A stretch of 64,000 bases of DNA from an uncultured Eubacteriales bacterium (GTDB lineage Bacteria > Bacillota > Clostridia > Oscillospirales > UBA644): positions 1 through 64,000 of the forward strand of contig CAKSTW010000007.1 of NCBI GenBank assembly GCA_934501435.1, read 5' to 3'. A model generated the notes under the pieces. That model was not told the DNA's origin. It worked only from the letters and a program-made list of their open reading frames with translations, and ran no database searches. Of this stretch, positions 35,915 to 44,040 are shown one piece after another. Made by a program: the position numbers and the translations under genes. How positions within the stretch are numbered: position 1 is the stretch's first letter; every line of letters starts with the position of its first letter.

Positions 35915-36679
35915 TCAAAAATTGCGAAGCGAGGTTATCTCAATTCCGTTTTCCGAAAGCGCTTTCCTTATCTTCTCAACGAATAAAAGCGCGTGTTCGT
36001 TGTCGCCGTGAACGCAGACCGAATCGGCTTTTATTTCTATCTTTTTGCCCGTTACCGCGGTGACGGTCGAATTCTTTACCATTTCGACAACACGTAAAAC
36101 CGCTTCGTTTTCGTCGGTTATCACGGCTCCGGGTTTTGTCCGTGCGACAAGACTTCCGTCTTCTTCATACGCTCTGTCCGCAAAAACTTCGGACGCAAAG
36201 CGAAGTCCGTATTTCTCTGCCGAACGCTGCATTTCGCTTCCCGAAAGTCCCATTAAAATAAGACTTTCGTCTACCTTTGCAATGCCTTCGCATATCGCGT
36301 CGGCAAGTTTTGCGTCTTTTGCCGCCATATTATACATCGCGCCGTGCGGTTTGACGTGCTGCATCTTTATTCCCTCGGCTTTGCAGAAGGCGTTGAGAGC
36401 GCCGACCTGATACATTATGTATGTTTTCATGTCGGCGGGCGAAACGTTCATGTTTCTTCTTCCGAAACCGACAAGGTCGGGGTATCCTGGGTGCGCGCCT
36501 GCCGCGATTCCCGCTTCCGCCGCAAGACGGACGGTCTTTGCCATAACGCCGCTGTCTCCCGCGTGCCAGCCGCAGGCGATGTTTGCCGACGAAATAAGGG
36601 GAATGACTTTATCGTCGCAGCCTATTTTATACGCCCCGAAACTTTCGCCGAGGTCGCTGTTTATATCTATCTTTTTCAT
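35915..36679 (-). CDS. pxpA: 5-oxoprolinase subunit A (LamB/YcsF family)
   Basis: This 254-aa protein has the family start DINSDLGESFGAYKIGCD, then SSANIACGWHAGD, AGAHPGYPDLVGFGRR and KPHGAMYN. PxpA works with PxpB and PxpC to open 5-oxoproline to glutamate with ATP. All three subunits are in this operon, split by the DUF1445 gene. Confidence 0.94.
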   Translation of the reverse strand: MKKIDINSDLGESFGAYKIGCDDKVIPLISSANIACGWHAGDSGVMAKTVRLAAEAGIAAGAHPGYPDLVGFGRRNMNVSPADMKTYIMYQVGALNAFCKAEGIKMQHVKPHGAMYNMAAKDAKLADAICEGIAKVDESLILMGLSGSEMQRSAEKYGLRFASEVFADRAYEEDGSLVARTKPGAVITDENEAVLRVVEMVKNSTVTAVTGKKIEIKADSVCVHGDNEHALLFVEKIRKALSENGIEITSLRNF

Positions 36680-36691
36680 ATTTTGCCTCCG

Positions 36692-37477
36692 TCAGTTTTT
36701 GAGCGAACTGTTTTTGATGTCGGTTATGAACATGTGTCCCGGCGAATGGGTTATCGCAAAAGCGGGTTTTGCCGCCATCAGCGCCGCCTGAGGGGTAACT
36801 CCGCAGGGCCAGAAAACGGGAATTTCGCCGTCTTTTATCGTTACGCTGTCGCCGTAGTCGGGCTTCGTTATGTCTTTTATGCCTATTTTTTCGGGCGAAC
36901 CGAAATGCACGGGTTTTCCGTGAACGCGGGGCATCGAAGCAGTGACTACCGTCGCTCTTATCGCGTCCGCTTCGGTCATCGGTCTCATCGAAACGACCAT
37001 GTTTCCGTGGAAAATCCCGGCGGGAGTGCAGGGAATATTCGTGTTGAACATCGGTACATTGCGTTTTTCTTCGATATGTCTTACGGGAATGTCGGAAGAA
37101 AGCAGTTCCGCTTCAAAGGAAAAACTGCAGCCGATAAGGAACGAAACGAGGTCGTCGCGCCAGAAAGCCGAAACGTCGGTATATTCGCCCTCAAGATTTC
37201 CGTTTTTCCATATTCTGTATTTCGGAATGTCGGTTGCGATGTCGGCATCTTTTGCTATATATGAAAGAGTGCGCGAACCTGCGTCCGAAACTTCGAGCAG
37301 CGGACACGACGTCGGGTTCCTCTGCGCGAACAGAAGGAAATCGTATGCTTCTTTCTGCGGCAGTATCACAAGGTTTGCCTGAGCGTAACCGTTGCACATT
37401 CCCGATGTATTATAATCAATTTTGCCCTCTCTTATGAGTTTTCTTACTTCGGCGGGAGAGGTGTTCGAATAATCCAT
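36692..37477 (-). CDS. DUF1445 protein (D-glutamate cyclase-like N-domain family, YcsI)
   Basis: This 261-aa protein has VRKLIREGKIDYNTSGMCNGYAQANLVILP (shown here across residues 11-40), FLLFAQRNPTSCPLLEVSD, and VFWPCGVTPQAALM with the family cysteine. In animals the homologous domain is the N-terminal half of mitochondrial D-glutamate cyclase (DGLUCY). The other half (DUF4392) is encoded in the same operon. It is sometimes annotated as a putative hydro-lyase. Confidence 0.88.
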   Translation of the reverse strand: MDYSNTSPAEVRKLIREGKIDYNTSGMCNGYAQANLVILPQKEAYDFLLFAQRNPTSCPLLEVSDAGSRTLSYIAKDADIATDIPKYRIWKNGNLEGEYTDVSAFWRDDLVSFLIGCSFSFEAELLSSDIPVRHIEEKRNVPMFNTNIPCTPAGIFHGNMVVSMRPMTEADAIRATVVTASMPRVHGKPVHFGSPEKIGIKDITKPDYGDSVTIKDGEIPVFWPCGVTPQAALMAAKPAFAITHSPGHMFITDIKNSSLKN

Positions 37478-37492
37478 ATCTTCTTCAACTCC

Positions 37493-38434
37493 TTATTTCA
37501 TTTTCTTTTTAAGAACCGTGAAATATTTTTCTTTTTCTTTTTTAATCTTCTGCGCGGTCTCAACGTCCGTCTTCTCAAAACGGACTTTCTGACCCGGCAA
37601 AAGTCTTCCGCATTTCGGCATATCCGAAGAAATTACCGTTACGGGTTTTGCGTATCCGCCCGTTGTCTGCCTGTCGGCGCAGAGAATTATCGGCTGACCG
37701 TTTTTCGGGATCTGGACCGAGCCCGAAACTATTCCGTCGGAAATGATGTCCGAGCCGTTAAGCGCTTTTACGGGTTCGTCGCCCGAAAGGCGTATGCCCA
37801 TTCTGTCCGACGCGGGAAGGACCTTATATTCTCTTGAAAAGAATTTGTCGAGTTCTTCTGCCGAAAACATATCGTCCTGCGGCCCGGGAATTGCGCGGAG
37901 TAAAGCCGTCTCTTCTTTTTTTGGGGGCGTTATTTTCCGGTTTTTGATATTTTTAAGGGGTAACGTCTCTTCTGTCGGAAGTTCGTCGCCCGTCTGCAGT
38001 TTTCTGCCTTCAAAACCGCCCATTCCTATTTTTAAGAAAGTAGAGCGGCTGCCCGAAATTTCGGGGACGGCTATTCCGCCTCTTACGGCAAGATACGCGC
38101 GGCACCCCTCGGTTATGTTTCCGACGGTTATATAGTCGCCTTTTTTCAGAGAAACGGTCTCATAAGCCGAAAACTTTTCGCCGTTTACGAAAACTTCCCG
38201 CGCGCCGCCCGTTACGGCGACGTAAAGATTGCAGAGCGCCTCGGCGGAAATTCCGGTAAGCGTCATTTCGAGAACCGCGTCGAAATCGTCGTTTCCGACA
38301 AGGATATTCGCTTCTCTCATCGAGTCTTCGTCCATTGCGCCGCACTGCGAAAAGCCGAGAGCGGCGTTTCCCGTTCTGCCGCCGTCCTGAACGGTGGTCA
38401 GAAGTCCGGGGATTATTATTCGGAGAGCTTTCAT
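37493..38434 (-). CDS. pxpC: 5-oxoprolinase subunit C (biotin-dependent carboxyltransferase-like)
   Basis: This 313-aa protein has IPGLLTTVQDGGR, FSQCGAMDEDSMREANILVGND, AIPGPQDDMF and SDRMGIRLSG, typical of the KipA/PxpC family. It starts inside the pxpB stop (ATGA), as expected for a B-C pair. Confidence 0.94.
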   Translation of the reverse strand: MKALRIIIPGLLTTVQDGGRTGNAALGFSQCGAMDEDSMREANILVGNDDFDAVLEMTLTGISAEALCNLYVAVTGGAREVFVNGEKFSAYETVSLKKGDYITVGNITEGCRAYLAVRGGIAVPEISGSRSTFLKIGMGGFEGRKLQTGDELPTEETLPLKNIKNRKITPPKKEETALLRAIPGPQDDMFSAEELDKFFSREYKVLPASDRMGIRLSGDEPVKALNGSDIISDGIVSGSVQIPKNGQPIILCADRQTTGGYAKPVTVISSDMPKCGRLLPGQKVRFEKTDVETAQKIKKEKEKYFTVLKKKMK

Positions 38435-39168
38435 TTCGAACCCTCCTTTATTATGCGGTGTTCGTATTTCCCGCTTTTTACGAGTCCGTCGATTCTGTCG
38501 AACTCTTCTCTTGTTATTTTTTCAAAACGGATATATTCTCCGCTTTTGTATAAGATCGGTTCTTCTCTTTCGGGGTCGAACGGTAAAAGCGGCGTTTTGC
38601 CGATAAGCCGCCACCCTCCGGGAGAGGCAAGCGGGTAAATTCCCGTCTGGTTTCCGCCTATCCCTACGCTTCCCGCGGGAATTTTCGTTCTCGGGCTGTC
38701 GAGTCTCGGCGTTTCTATCCTTTTGTCAAGTCCGCCGAGATACGCAAAGCCGGGAAGAAAGCCTATCATATAGATAAGATAATCCGTACCCGTGTGAATG
38801 TTGACGACCTCTTCTTCGGTAAGTCCGTTAAGTCTTGCAACGTCGGGGAGGTCTTCGGCAAATTCTCCGTCGTAGCAAACGGGGATTATATGTATCGTTT
38901 TTTCTTCCTTTCCGCCGCTTGCTTTTTCCGATCTTTCAATAGCCGTTCCGAGGTATGATATCAGTTTTTTATGAGAAATCACGGTCGGGGAATAAACGAC
39001 GGTAAGGGAGCGGAAAGTCGGAATTGTTTCGGTTATTCCATTTTTCGCGTCCGCTTTTATTACGTCGTCGAGTTTCTTTACCGCTTTTCCCGTCTCCGGT
39101 GAAATTTCGTTTCCGAATTCGACCGTTACGGCGCAATCTCCGCAGTCGAGTATCCTTACTTTCGGCAT
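38431..39168 (-). CDS. pxpB: 5-oxoprolinase subunit B (KipI family)
   Basis: This 245-aa protein has LDCGDCAVTVEFGNEISPE at its start, then IPVCYDGEFAEDLPDVAR, IGFLPGFAYLGGL, VGIGGNQTGIYPLASPGGW and IGKTPL, all typical of KipI/PxpB. It pairs with PxpC. Confidence 0.94.
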   Translation of the reverse strand: MPKVRILDCGDCAVTVEFGNEISPETGKAVKKLDDVIKADAKNGITETIPTFRSLTVVYSPTVISHKKLISYLGTAIERSEKASGGKEEKTIHIIPVCYDGEFAEDLPDVARLNGLTEEEVVNIHTGTDYLIYMIGFLPGFAYLGGLDKRIETPRLDSPRTKIPAGSVGIGGNQTGIYPLASPGGWRLIGKTPLLPFDPEREEPILYKSGEYIRFEKITREEFDRIDGLVKSGKYEHRIIKEGSK

Positions 39169-39187
39169 TTGTACTCCTTTTAATAAG

Positions 39188-39215
39188 TTTTCCGGTACAT
39201 TTCTGTACCGGAAAA
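39188..39215. other. Perfect 12-bp hairpin between the DUF4392 gene and pxpB
   Basis: TTTTCCGGTACA pairs with TGTACCGGAAAA around a 4-nt loop. On the minus strand it is followed by CTTATT, too poor in U for full termination. It may partly stop transcription or protect an mRNA end inside the operon. Confidence 0.65.
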
Positions 39216-39220
39216 ACGTC

Positions 39221-40291
39221 TTATTTCCTGTCTTCGAAGAAACCGAGTTTCAAGGTCCTGTTAAACCACTCTTTGCAGGTAGTAACAAGCGAAAGAGAAT
39301 TTTCAACGCAGCTTCTCATCAGTTTTACGACGGCACAGCATATCGTGTAGTCCTGACCGTCGATCGCGGGATTGAGCCAGCCGTACATATCTATCATGCC
39401 TGCTCTCGACGCGGCAAATATTGCCTCTTTTTCCATTTCGGGAGTGTGCATGAGGTTGATATCCTTTTTATACCACGCGATCGCGGCGATAATTCCGTAA
39501 ACGCCCCAGTCGGAAACGGTTGCGGTAAGGAGGGTGTCGGCTTTGGTTTCCGCCATAATTCCTCCGTTGCAGCCGCAGCGGCAGGTGTCGGCGTCGGCGG
39601 CGTAAGGAATATATTTCGTTATCTGCTCTTCGATAGCACCCATTCCTATCTCGTTGCCGAGGTCTCCTATCGAAAAAGTCGGGATCTTTCTTTCTTTTGC
39701 AAGCCTGAACATTACGTCGGCTTTTGCCTGCATATCCGAAACGTCAAGCCCCGTTGCGTTGTGGTAAATTCCGTTTTTGTTTGCTCCGGGCGCTTCGTTC
39801 GTTATAACGGCGGCGGGCTTTTTGTCAAGAAGGGTTTTTGCCTGCTTTGCCGCTTCGTTTACGTCCTTTGTAAAGGGCACGACAGCCATTGCCGCGGGAA
39901 GATTCATAATTTCTTCGGGCGAATTGTAAAGGTGAAGTCCGACAACGGGCGCCATCGCCTTTACTGCGGGAAGATTTCCGTCGGGACAAACGACGACGGG
40001 CTTGATTCCGAGAAGAACGAGCGTTCTGCAAAGAAGCACGGTGCTTATTATGCCGTCCGTTTCGGGAACGCCGAACGGGGGCAGGACGAAGCCCGAAATA
40101 ATATAAACGAGGTCGCCCTCTTTAACGGTTTCAAGAAGTTTTTTTGCAAAATTAGTGGAAAGGGGACCTCCTGCATATTCCCTTGCCGCGGGGTAGAGAA
40201 TACGGCAGACGCCGTAACCTCTCGGATCAAGGTTCATCAAGGAGTCGAGGTCTTCCCCTATATTGTATTCCGTAAGAGTATACTGATCCAT
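39221..40291 (-). CDS. DUF4392 protein (D-glutamate cyclase-like C-domain)
   Basis: This 356-aa protein of the DUF4392 family has GDLVYIISGFVLPPFGVPETDG, LGIKPVVVCPDGN, AVITNEAPGANKNGIYHN, FSIGDLGNEIGMG and CRCGCNGGIMAETKAD (each part of a longer conserved block). The family is the C-terminal half of animal DGLUCY, which cyclises D-glutamate to 5-oxo-D-proline. Together with the DUF1445 gene downstream it probably forms a split cyclase. Confidence 0.87.
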   Translation of the reverse strand: MDQYTLTEYNIGEDLDSLMNLDPRGYGVCRILYPAAREYAGGPLSTNFAKKLLETVKEGDLVYIISGFVLPPFGVPETDGIISTVLLCRTLVLLGIKPVVVCPDGNLPAVKAMAPVVGLHLYNSPEEIMNLPAAMAVVPFTKDVNEAAKQAKTLLDKKPAAVITNEAPGANKNGIYHNATGLDVSDMQAKADVMFRLAKERKIPTFSIGDLGNEIGMGAIEEQITKYIPYAADADTCRCGCNGGIMAETKADTLLTATVSDWGVYGIIAAIAWYKKDINLMHTPEMEKEAIFAASRAGMIDMYGWLNPAIDGQDYTICCAVVKLMRSCVENSLSLVTTCKEWFNRTLKLGFFEDRK

Positions 40292-40303
40292 TTCCGTCGC
40301 CTC

Positions 40304-41149
40304 TTATCTTCCGCCGGTCTTTTCGATGAAGTCTTCGACGAGAGCGTCCTGGATCTTTTTGAGCATTTCGGGAGCCTTGCCGCCTACCGGAGTTCCGTCA
40401 ACGTCGGAGACCTGGAGACAGAAAGAACCGGAGGACGAAACGATAACTTCGTCGGCGTCCATAAGTTCGGACATCGTGAACGGTCTTTCGTCAACGCCGT
40501 AGCCGAGAGCCTTGCAGGTCTTGATAAGATGCGCGCGGGCAATTCCGGGGAGAATGAAGTGGTCTGCGGGGTGGGTTATAAAAATTCCGTCTTTGATTAT
40601 ATGAACGTTGGAGTGAGCGCATTCGGTAACGACGTCTCCTCTGTGGAAGATACATTCCGCAACGCCTTTTTCCTCCGACTTCTGAGCGGCAAGAACGCTC
40701 GGAATGAGGTTAAGGGTCTTGATGTTGCAATACTGGAAACGGTAATCCTCGGTGTGGGTCACCGAAATCTTTTCGTATGTATTCTTTACGGGCGCGTGTT
40801 TGAGGGTTATCCAGAGGTTTGCCTTGCCTTCGGTCGGGAACGCGTGATTTCTCATTCCCGTGCCTCTTGTTATCTGCCAGTAAACGAACTGATCGCCGCT
40901 GTCGACCTTGTTTACCATTTCATTGAGAATGTCAGCCATTTCTTTTTTGGAGCAGGGAGGAACGATTCCGAGAAGCGCGGCGGAATTGTAAATTCTGTCG
41001 ATATGTTCGTCGAGCGCGTAGATAATGTGATTGCGGCTGTAAGTCGCGTCGTAAACGCCGTCTCCGAACCAGCATACGCGGTCGTTCATCGGTATTGTCA
41101 TGTTTTCGATCTCATCGAATTTTCCGTTGTAGTAGCCAAGTGTTTTCAT
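40304..41149 (-). CDS. dat: D-amino acid aminotransferase (class IV)
   Basis: This 281-aa PLP enzyme has YYNGKFDEIENMTIPMNDR, FGDGVYDATYSRNH, the PLP lysine in NIKTLNLIPSVLAAQ, VVTECAHSNVHII and ILPGIARA. It interconverts D-Ala plus 2-oxoglutarate with D-Glu plus pyruvate. It heads the operon, supplying or consuming the D-Glu that the following genes handle. Confidence 0.92.
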   Translation of the reverse strand: MKTLGYYNGKFDEIENMTIPMNDRVCWFGDGVYDATYSRNHIIYALDEHIDRIYNSAALLGIVPPCSKKEMADILNEMVNKVDSGDQFVYWQITRGTGMRNHAFPTEGKANLWITLKHAPVKNTYEKISVTHTEDYRFQYCNIKTLNLIPSVLAAQKSEEKGVAECIFHRGDVVTECAHSNVHIIKDGIFITHPADHFILPGIARAHLIKTCKALGYGVDERPFTMSELMDADEVIVSSSGSFCLQVSDVDGTPVGGKAPEMLKKIQDALVEDFIEKTGGR

Positions 41150-41188
41150 CTTAATTCTTTCCCTTTCTCAATAATGATTTATAAGGTA

Positions 41189-41217
41189 AGTATAGCACAC
41201 ATTTTTACAATAATCAA
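41189..41217 (-). promoter_or_regulatory. Promoter of the dat-alr operon
   Basis: TTGATT (41217-41212), 17 nt ending TGC (extended -10), TATACT (41194-41189). Confidence 0.75.
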
Positions 41218-41300
41218 TGAAGAAAATGTTAATTATGTGTTGCTTTGTAAACAGTTTTTGTCAATAGTTGAGCAAACCTCGCTTTTTTTGTGAAATATTA

Positions 41301-41329
41301 TTGACATTCCGAGTAAAAACAGTTATAAT
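41301..41329 (+). promoter_or_regulatory. Consensus promoter of fucO
   Basis: TTGACA, 17 nt, TATAAT match the consensus at all positions, suggesting strong expression unless repressed. Confidence 0.87.
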
Positions 41330-41363
41330 TAAGACAAATAAAACCCGAAAAGGAGATACAGAA

Positions 41364-42509
41364 ATGAACAGATTTGTTTTGAACGAAACTTCTTATCACG
41401 GTTCCGGTGCGATAAAAGAAATTGCAACCGAAATCAAAGCGAGAGCTTTTAAGAAAGCGCTTGTCGCTTCCGACCCCGATCTTATCAAATTCGGAGTCAC
41501 CAAAAAAGTTACCGACATTCTCGATAAAGAAAATATCCCTTACGAGATATTCTCCGATATAAAACCCAACCCGACCATAGACAACGTTCAGCACGGCGTT
41601 AAAGTTTTCAAGGAATGCGGCGCCGACTGTATCGTCGCTATCGGCGGAGGAAGCTCGATGGATACCGCAAAGGCTATCGGAATTATCATAAATAACCCCG
41701 AATTCTCCGATGTCAAGAGCCTTGAGGGCGTTGCTCCGACAAAGAATAAGGCAGTTCCCATCATCGCAGTTCCGACAACCGCGGGAACCGCCGCCGAAGT
41801 CACGATAAACTACGTTATAACCGACGCCGAAAATAACAGAAAAATGGTTTGCGTAGACGTTCACGATATCCCCGTCGTCGCAGTCGTCGACCCCGATATG
41901 ATGTCCACAATGCCGAAAGGTCTTACCGCCGCAACGGGTATGGACGCTCTTACCCACGCGATCGAAGGATATATCACGAAAGGCGCATGGGCGCTTTCCG
42001 ATATGTTCCATCTTAAAGCGATCGAAATAATTTCGCAGTCTCTCCGCGGTGCCGTTGAAAACACCAAAGAGGGCAGAGAAGGCATGGCTCTCGGACAGTA
42101 TGTCGCAGGTATGGGATTTTCGAACGTCGGTCTCGGTATCGTCCACTCGATGGCTCACCCCCTCGGAGCGCTTTACGATACTCCCCACGGCGTTGCAAAC
42201 GCCATAATCCTTCCGACCGTTATGGAATATAACGCTCCCGCAACGGGCGATAAGTATAAGTATATCGCAAAGGCAATGGGCGTTGAAGGTACCGAAAACA
42301 TGACCGTCGAAGAATACAGAAAAGCCGCTATCGACGCCGTAAAGAAACTTTCGAAAGACGTCGGAATCCCGGCAGACCTCAAGGAAATAGTCAAGAGAGA
42401 AGACCTCGACTTCCTTTCCGAATCCGCTTTTGCCGACGCCTGCCGTCCCGGAAACCCGAGAGACACCTCGGTCGCAGAGATCAAAGCTCTTTATGAGTCA
42501 CTTCTCTAA
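41364..42509 (+). CDS. fucO: Iron-dependent alcohol dehydrogenase, lactaldehyde reductase type
   Basis: This 381-aa group III alcohol dehydrogenase has the NAD-binding AIGGGSSMDTAKAIGI and the iron-ligand region ATGMDALTHAIEGYIT through HSMAHPLGALYDTPHG. The sequence follows E. coli FucO closely through the middle (TTAGTAAEVTINYVITD). It reduces lactaldehyde to 1,2-propanediol or a similar aldehyde. No fucose or rhamnose genes are present, so the substrate is open. I start it at MNRFVLNETS, behind AAAGGAGA. Confidence 0.92.
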   Translation: MNRFVLNETSYHGSGAIKEIATEIKARAFKKALVASDPDLIKFGVTKKVTDILDKENIPYEIFSDIKPNPTIDNVQHGVKVFKECGADCIVAIGGGSSMDTAKAIGIIINNPEFSDVKSLEGVAPTKNKAVPIIAVPTTAGTAAEVTINYVITDAENNRKMVCVDVHDIPVVAVVDPDMMSTMPKGLTAATGMDALTHAIEGYITKGAWALSDMFHLKAIEIISQSLRGAVENTKEGREGMALGQYVAGMGFSNVGLGIVHSMAHPLGALYDTPHGVANAIILPTVMEYNAPATGDKYKYIAKAMGVEGTENMTVEEYRKAAIDAVKKLSKDVGIPADLKEIVKREDLDFLSESAFADACRPGNPRDTSVAEIKALYESLL

Positions 42510-42527
42510 TCCTATAAAATAAAAACC

Positions 42528-42560
42528 GAGCCTTTCCCGATTTTTCGGGAAAGGCTTTTT
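42528..42560 (+). terminator. Terminator of fucO
   Basis: GCCTTTCCCGA pairs with TCGGGAAAGGC, then TTTTT. Confidence 0.9.
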
Positions 42561-42574
42561 ACCCCGGAGGAAAA

Positions 42575-43378
42575 ATGGACATAAAACAACTTTTCACCGA
42601 ATACGCCGTAAAATACGGGCTTCGGATAATCGTCGCCGTTTTAATTCTGTTTATCGGCTTCAAAATGGTAAACGTCCTGACGAACGCGATAAGAAAAAAG
42701 AAAAAACTTCACTTAAAAGACGAAACGACCTACAAGTTCCTTTTGAATATCCTGTCAATATCTCTTAAAGTCGTCGTCTTTATCATAACCGCGTCGATCG
42801 TCGGGATCCCGTCGGCGTCCCTTGTAGCGCTGCTCGGCTCTGTCGGCGTCGCCGTCGGTCTTGCGCTGCAGGGCGGACTTTCAAACCTTGCGGGCGGCGC
42901 TATGCTCGTCTTTTTCAGACCTTATGCAATAGGCGATTATATCGTCGTCGGAAGTCAGGAGGGGACAGTCGCCGATATCGGAATTTTCTATACGACCCTC
43001 ATTTCAATGGAAAACCGAAAAATAGTAATTCCGAACAGCCTTGTGATAGGCAATTCCGTAAAGAACTGCACCTGCGTGGAAGAACTGCGGATAATTCTCG
43101 ATATTACCGCGTCTTATAACGACAAAATTCCCGAAGTCAAAAAAGTGCTCGCGGAAGTCGCCGCCGCGGAACCTCTCGTCTTAAAGGAAAAGCCCGTCGA
43201 TATTCTTGTAACGGAACATTCCGAAAGCAGTATAAAATACTCGTTCCGCTGCTGGTGCAAAACTCCTGATTTCTGGGAATGCCGCAGCAGACTTCTCGAA
43301 AGCGTGAAACGCCGTTTCGACGAAGAGGGAATCGAAATTCCGTATAACAAACTTGACGTAAACATTCTGAATAAATGA
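42575..43378 (+). CDS. mscS: Small-conductance mechanosensitive channel, MscS family
   Basis: This 267-aa protein has three N-terminal helices; TM3 carries the glycine/alanine pattern VALLGSVGVAVGLALQGGLSN. The beta domain follows (FFRPYAIGDYIVVGSQEGTVADIG, IVIPNSLVIGN) with a C-terminal alpha/beta region. It releases osmolytes on hypo-osmotic shock. It has no clear promoter of its own in the 14 nt after the fucO terminator. Confidence 0.94.
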   Translation: MDIKQLFTEYAVKYGLRIIVAVLILFIGFKMVNVLTNAIRKKKKLHLKDETTYKFLLNILSISLKVVVFIITASIVGIPSASLVALLGSVGVAVGLALQGGLSNLAGGAMLVFFRPYAIGDYIVVGSQEGTVADIGIFYTTLISMENRKIVIPNSLVIGNSVKNCTCVEELRIILDITASYNDKIPEVKKVLAEVAAAEPLVLKEKPVDILVTEHSESSIKYSFRCWCKTPDFWECRSRLLESVKRRFDEEGIEIPYNKLDVNILNK

Positions 43379-43405
43379 AAAGATGCCCGTTGGGGCATCT
43401 TTTTT
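43377..43405. terminator. Bidirectional terminator between mscS and queT
   Basis: AGATGCCC and GGGCATCT around GTTG (allowing one G-U), flanked by A and T runs on both sides. Confidence 0.85.
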
Positions 43406-43886
43406 ACTTTTTGAACACTTTGTATTTATCGACTGCGAAATAAAGTATCATTCCCAGAATTCCGCAGGAAATTATCTCTCCCGCGCCGACCGTTCCGACC
43501 ATGAAAAGATATGCGTCGGGCGCTCCGTAGACATAGCGTAAAACAAGCGGCACAACGATCACGTTTGAAATTATCGGCGGCAGAGAAACGAGCCATTTCC
43601 TTTTTCTTAAAAGATACGTTCCGACAGCCCCGATAAGGGTCGCGAGACTTCCGAAAACGACGTCGAGAAAAAGTCCTCCCGAAAGCAGATTCGAAAGAAT
43701 ACAGCCGATAAACAGCCCCGGGATCGCCGCAGGGGTGAATGCCGGCAAAACTGTCAGCGCTTCGGAGATCCTTACCTGAATTACGCCGCTTGAAAGTCCG
43801 AACATACTCGAAACAAGCGTCAGAACGACATAAAGAGCCGCAACAGACGCGGCGGTCGCGACATAGACCGCTTTTGATTTTTTCAT
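43404..43886 (-). CDS. queT: QueT-family queuosine precursor transporter (ECF S component)
   Basis: This 160-aa membrane protein has about five helices. It has SSGVIQVRISEALTVLPAF, AIPGLFIGCILSNLL and FGSLATLIGAVGTYLLR, diagnostic for QueT. It is the substrate-binding subunit for preQ0/preQ1-type precursors in an energy-coupling-factor transporter; the ECF ATPases are not in this window. Confidence 0.92.
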   Translation of the reverse strand: MKKSKAVYVATAASVAALYVVLTLVSSMFGLSSGVIQVRISEALTVLPAFTPAAIPGLFIGCILSNLLSGGLFLDVVFGSLATLIGAVGTYLLRKRKWLVSLPPIISNVIVVPLVLRYVYGAPDAYLFMVGTVGAGEIISCGILGMILYFAVDKYKVFKK

Positions 43887-43913
43887 AAAATCATTCCTTT
43901 ATATGATATTTTG

Positions 43914-43975
43914 CGGTTTTCTATGTCACCTTGAAAATCCGTCTGTATTGTAGCACATTTTTTTATTAAAATCAA
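43914..43975 (-). promoter_or_regulatory. queT promoter and short structured leader
   Basis: TTGATT (43975-43970), 17 nt ending TGC, TACAAT (43952-43947). The leader of about 55-60 nt contains a hairpin CGGxTTTTC/GAAAACCG (43941-43914) and an A-rich tail before the RBS. preQ1 riboswitches often control queT, but I could not match any of the known classes. Confidence 0.55.
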
Positions 43976-43992
43976 TGTTTTTTTTGAAAACT

Positions 43993-44021
43993 GTATATCG
44001 GTTTTTATTTTCGGCAATATT
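43993..44021 (+). promoter_or_regulatory. Sigma-F promoter of spoIIR
   Basis: GTATA, a 15-nt spacer and GGCAATATT fit the sigma-F/sigma-G consensus (GYATA, then GGNNANANT) at every position, 19 nt upstream of the spoIIR start. Forespore expression of spoIIR by sigma-F is established in B. subtilis. Confidence 0.82.
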
Positions 44022-44040
44022 ATGAGCGAAAGGTGATGTT

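Noticed and set aside
39446..41293. 615-codon plus-strand frame opposite the D-glutamate operon
   Set aside because: It is antisense to two well-recognised genes, rich in Val, Phe and Arg, and has no RBS or family match.
43887..43946. preQ1 riboswitch in the queT leader
   Set aside because: A hairpin and A-rich tail are present and the gene fits, but the conserved loop and tail bases of known preQ1 classes are not there.
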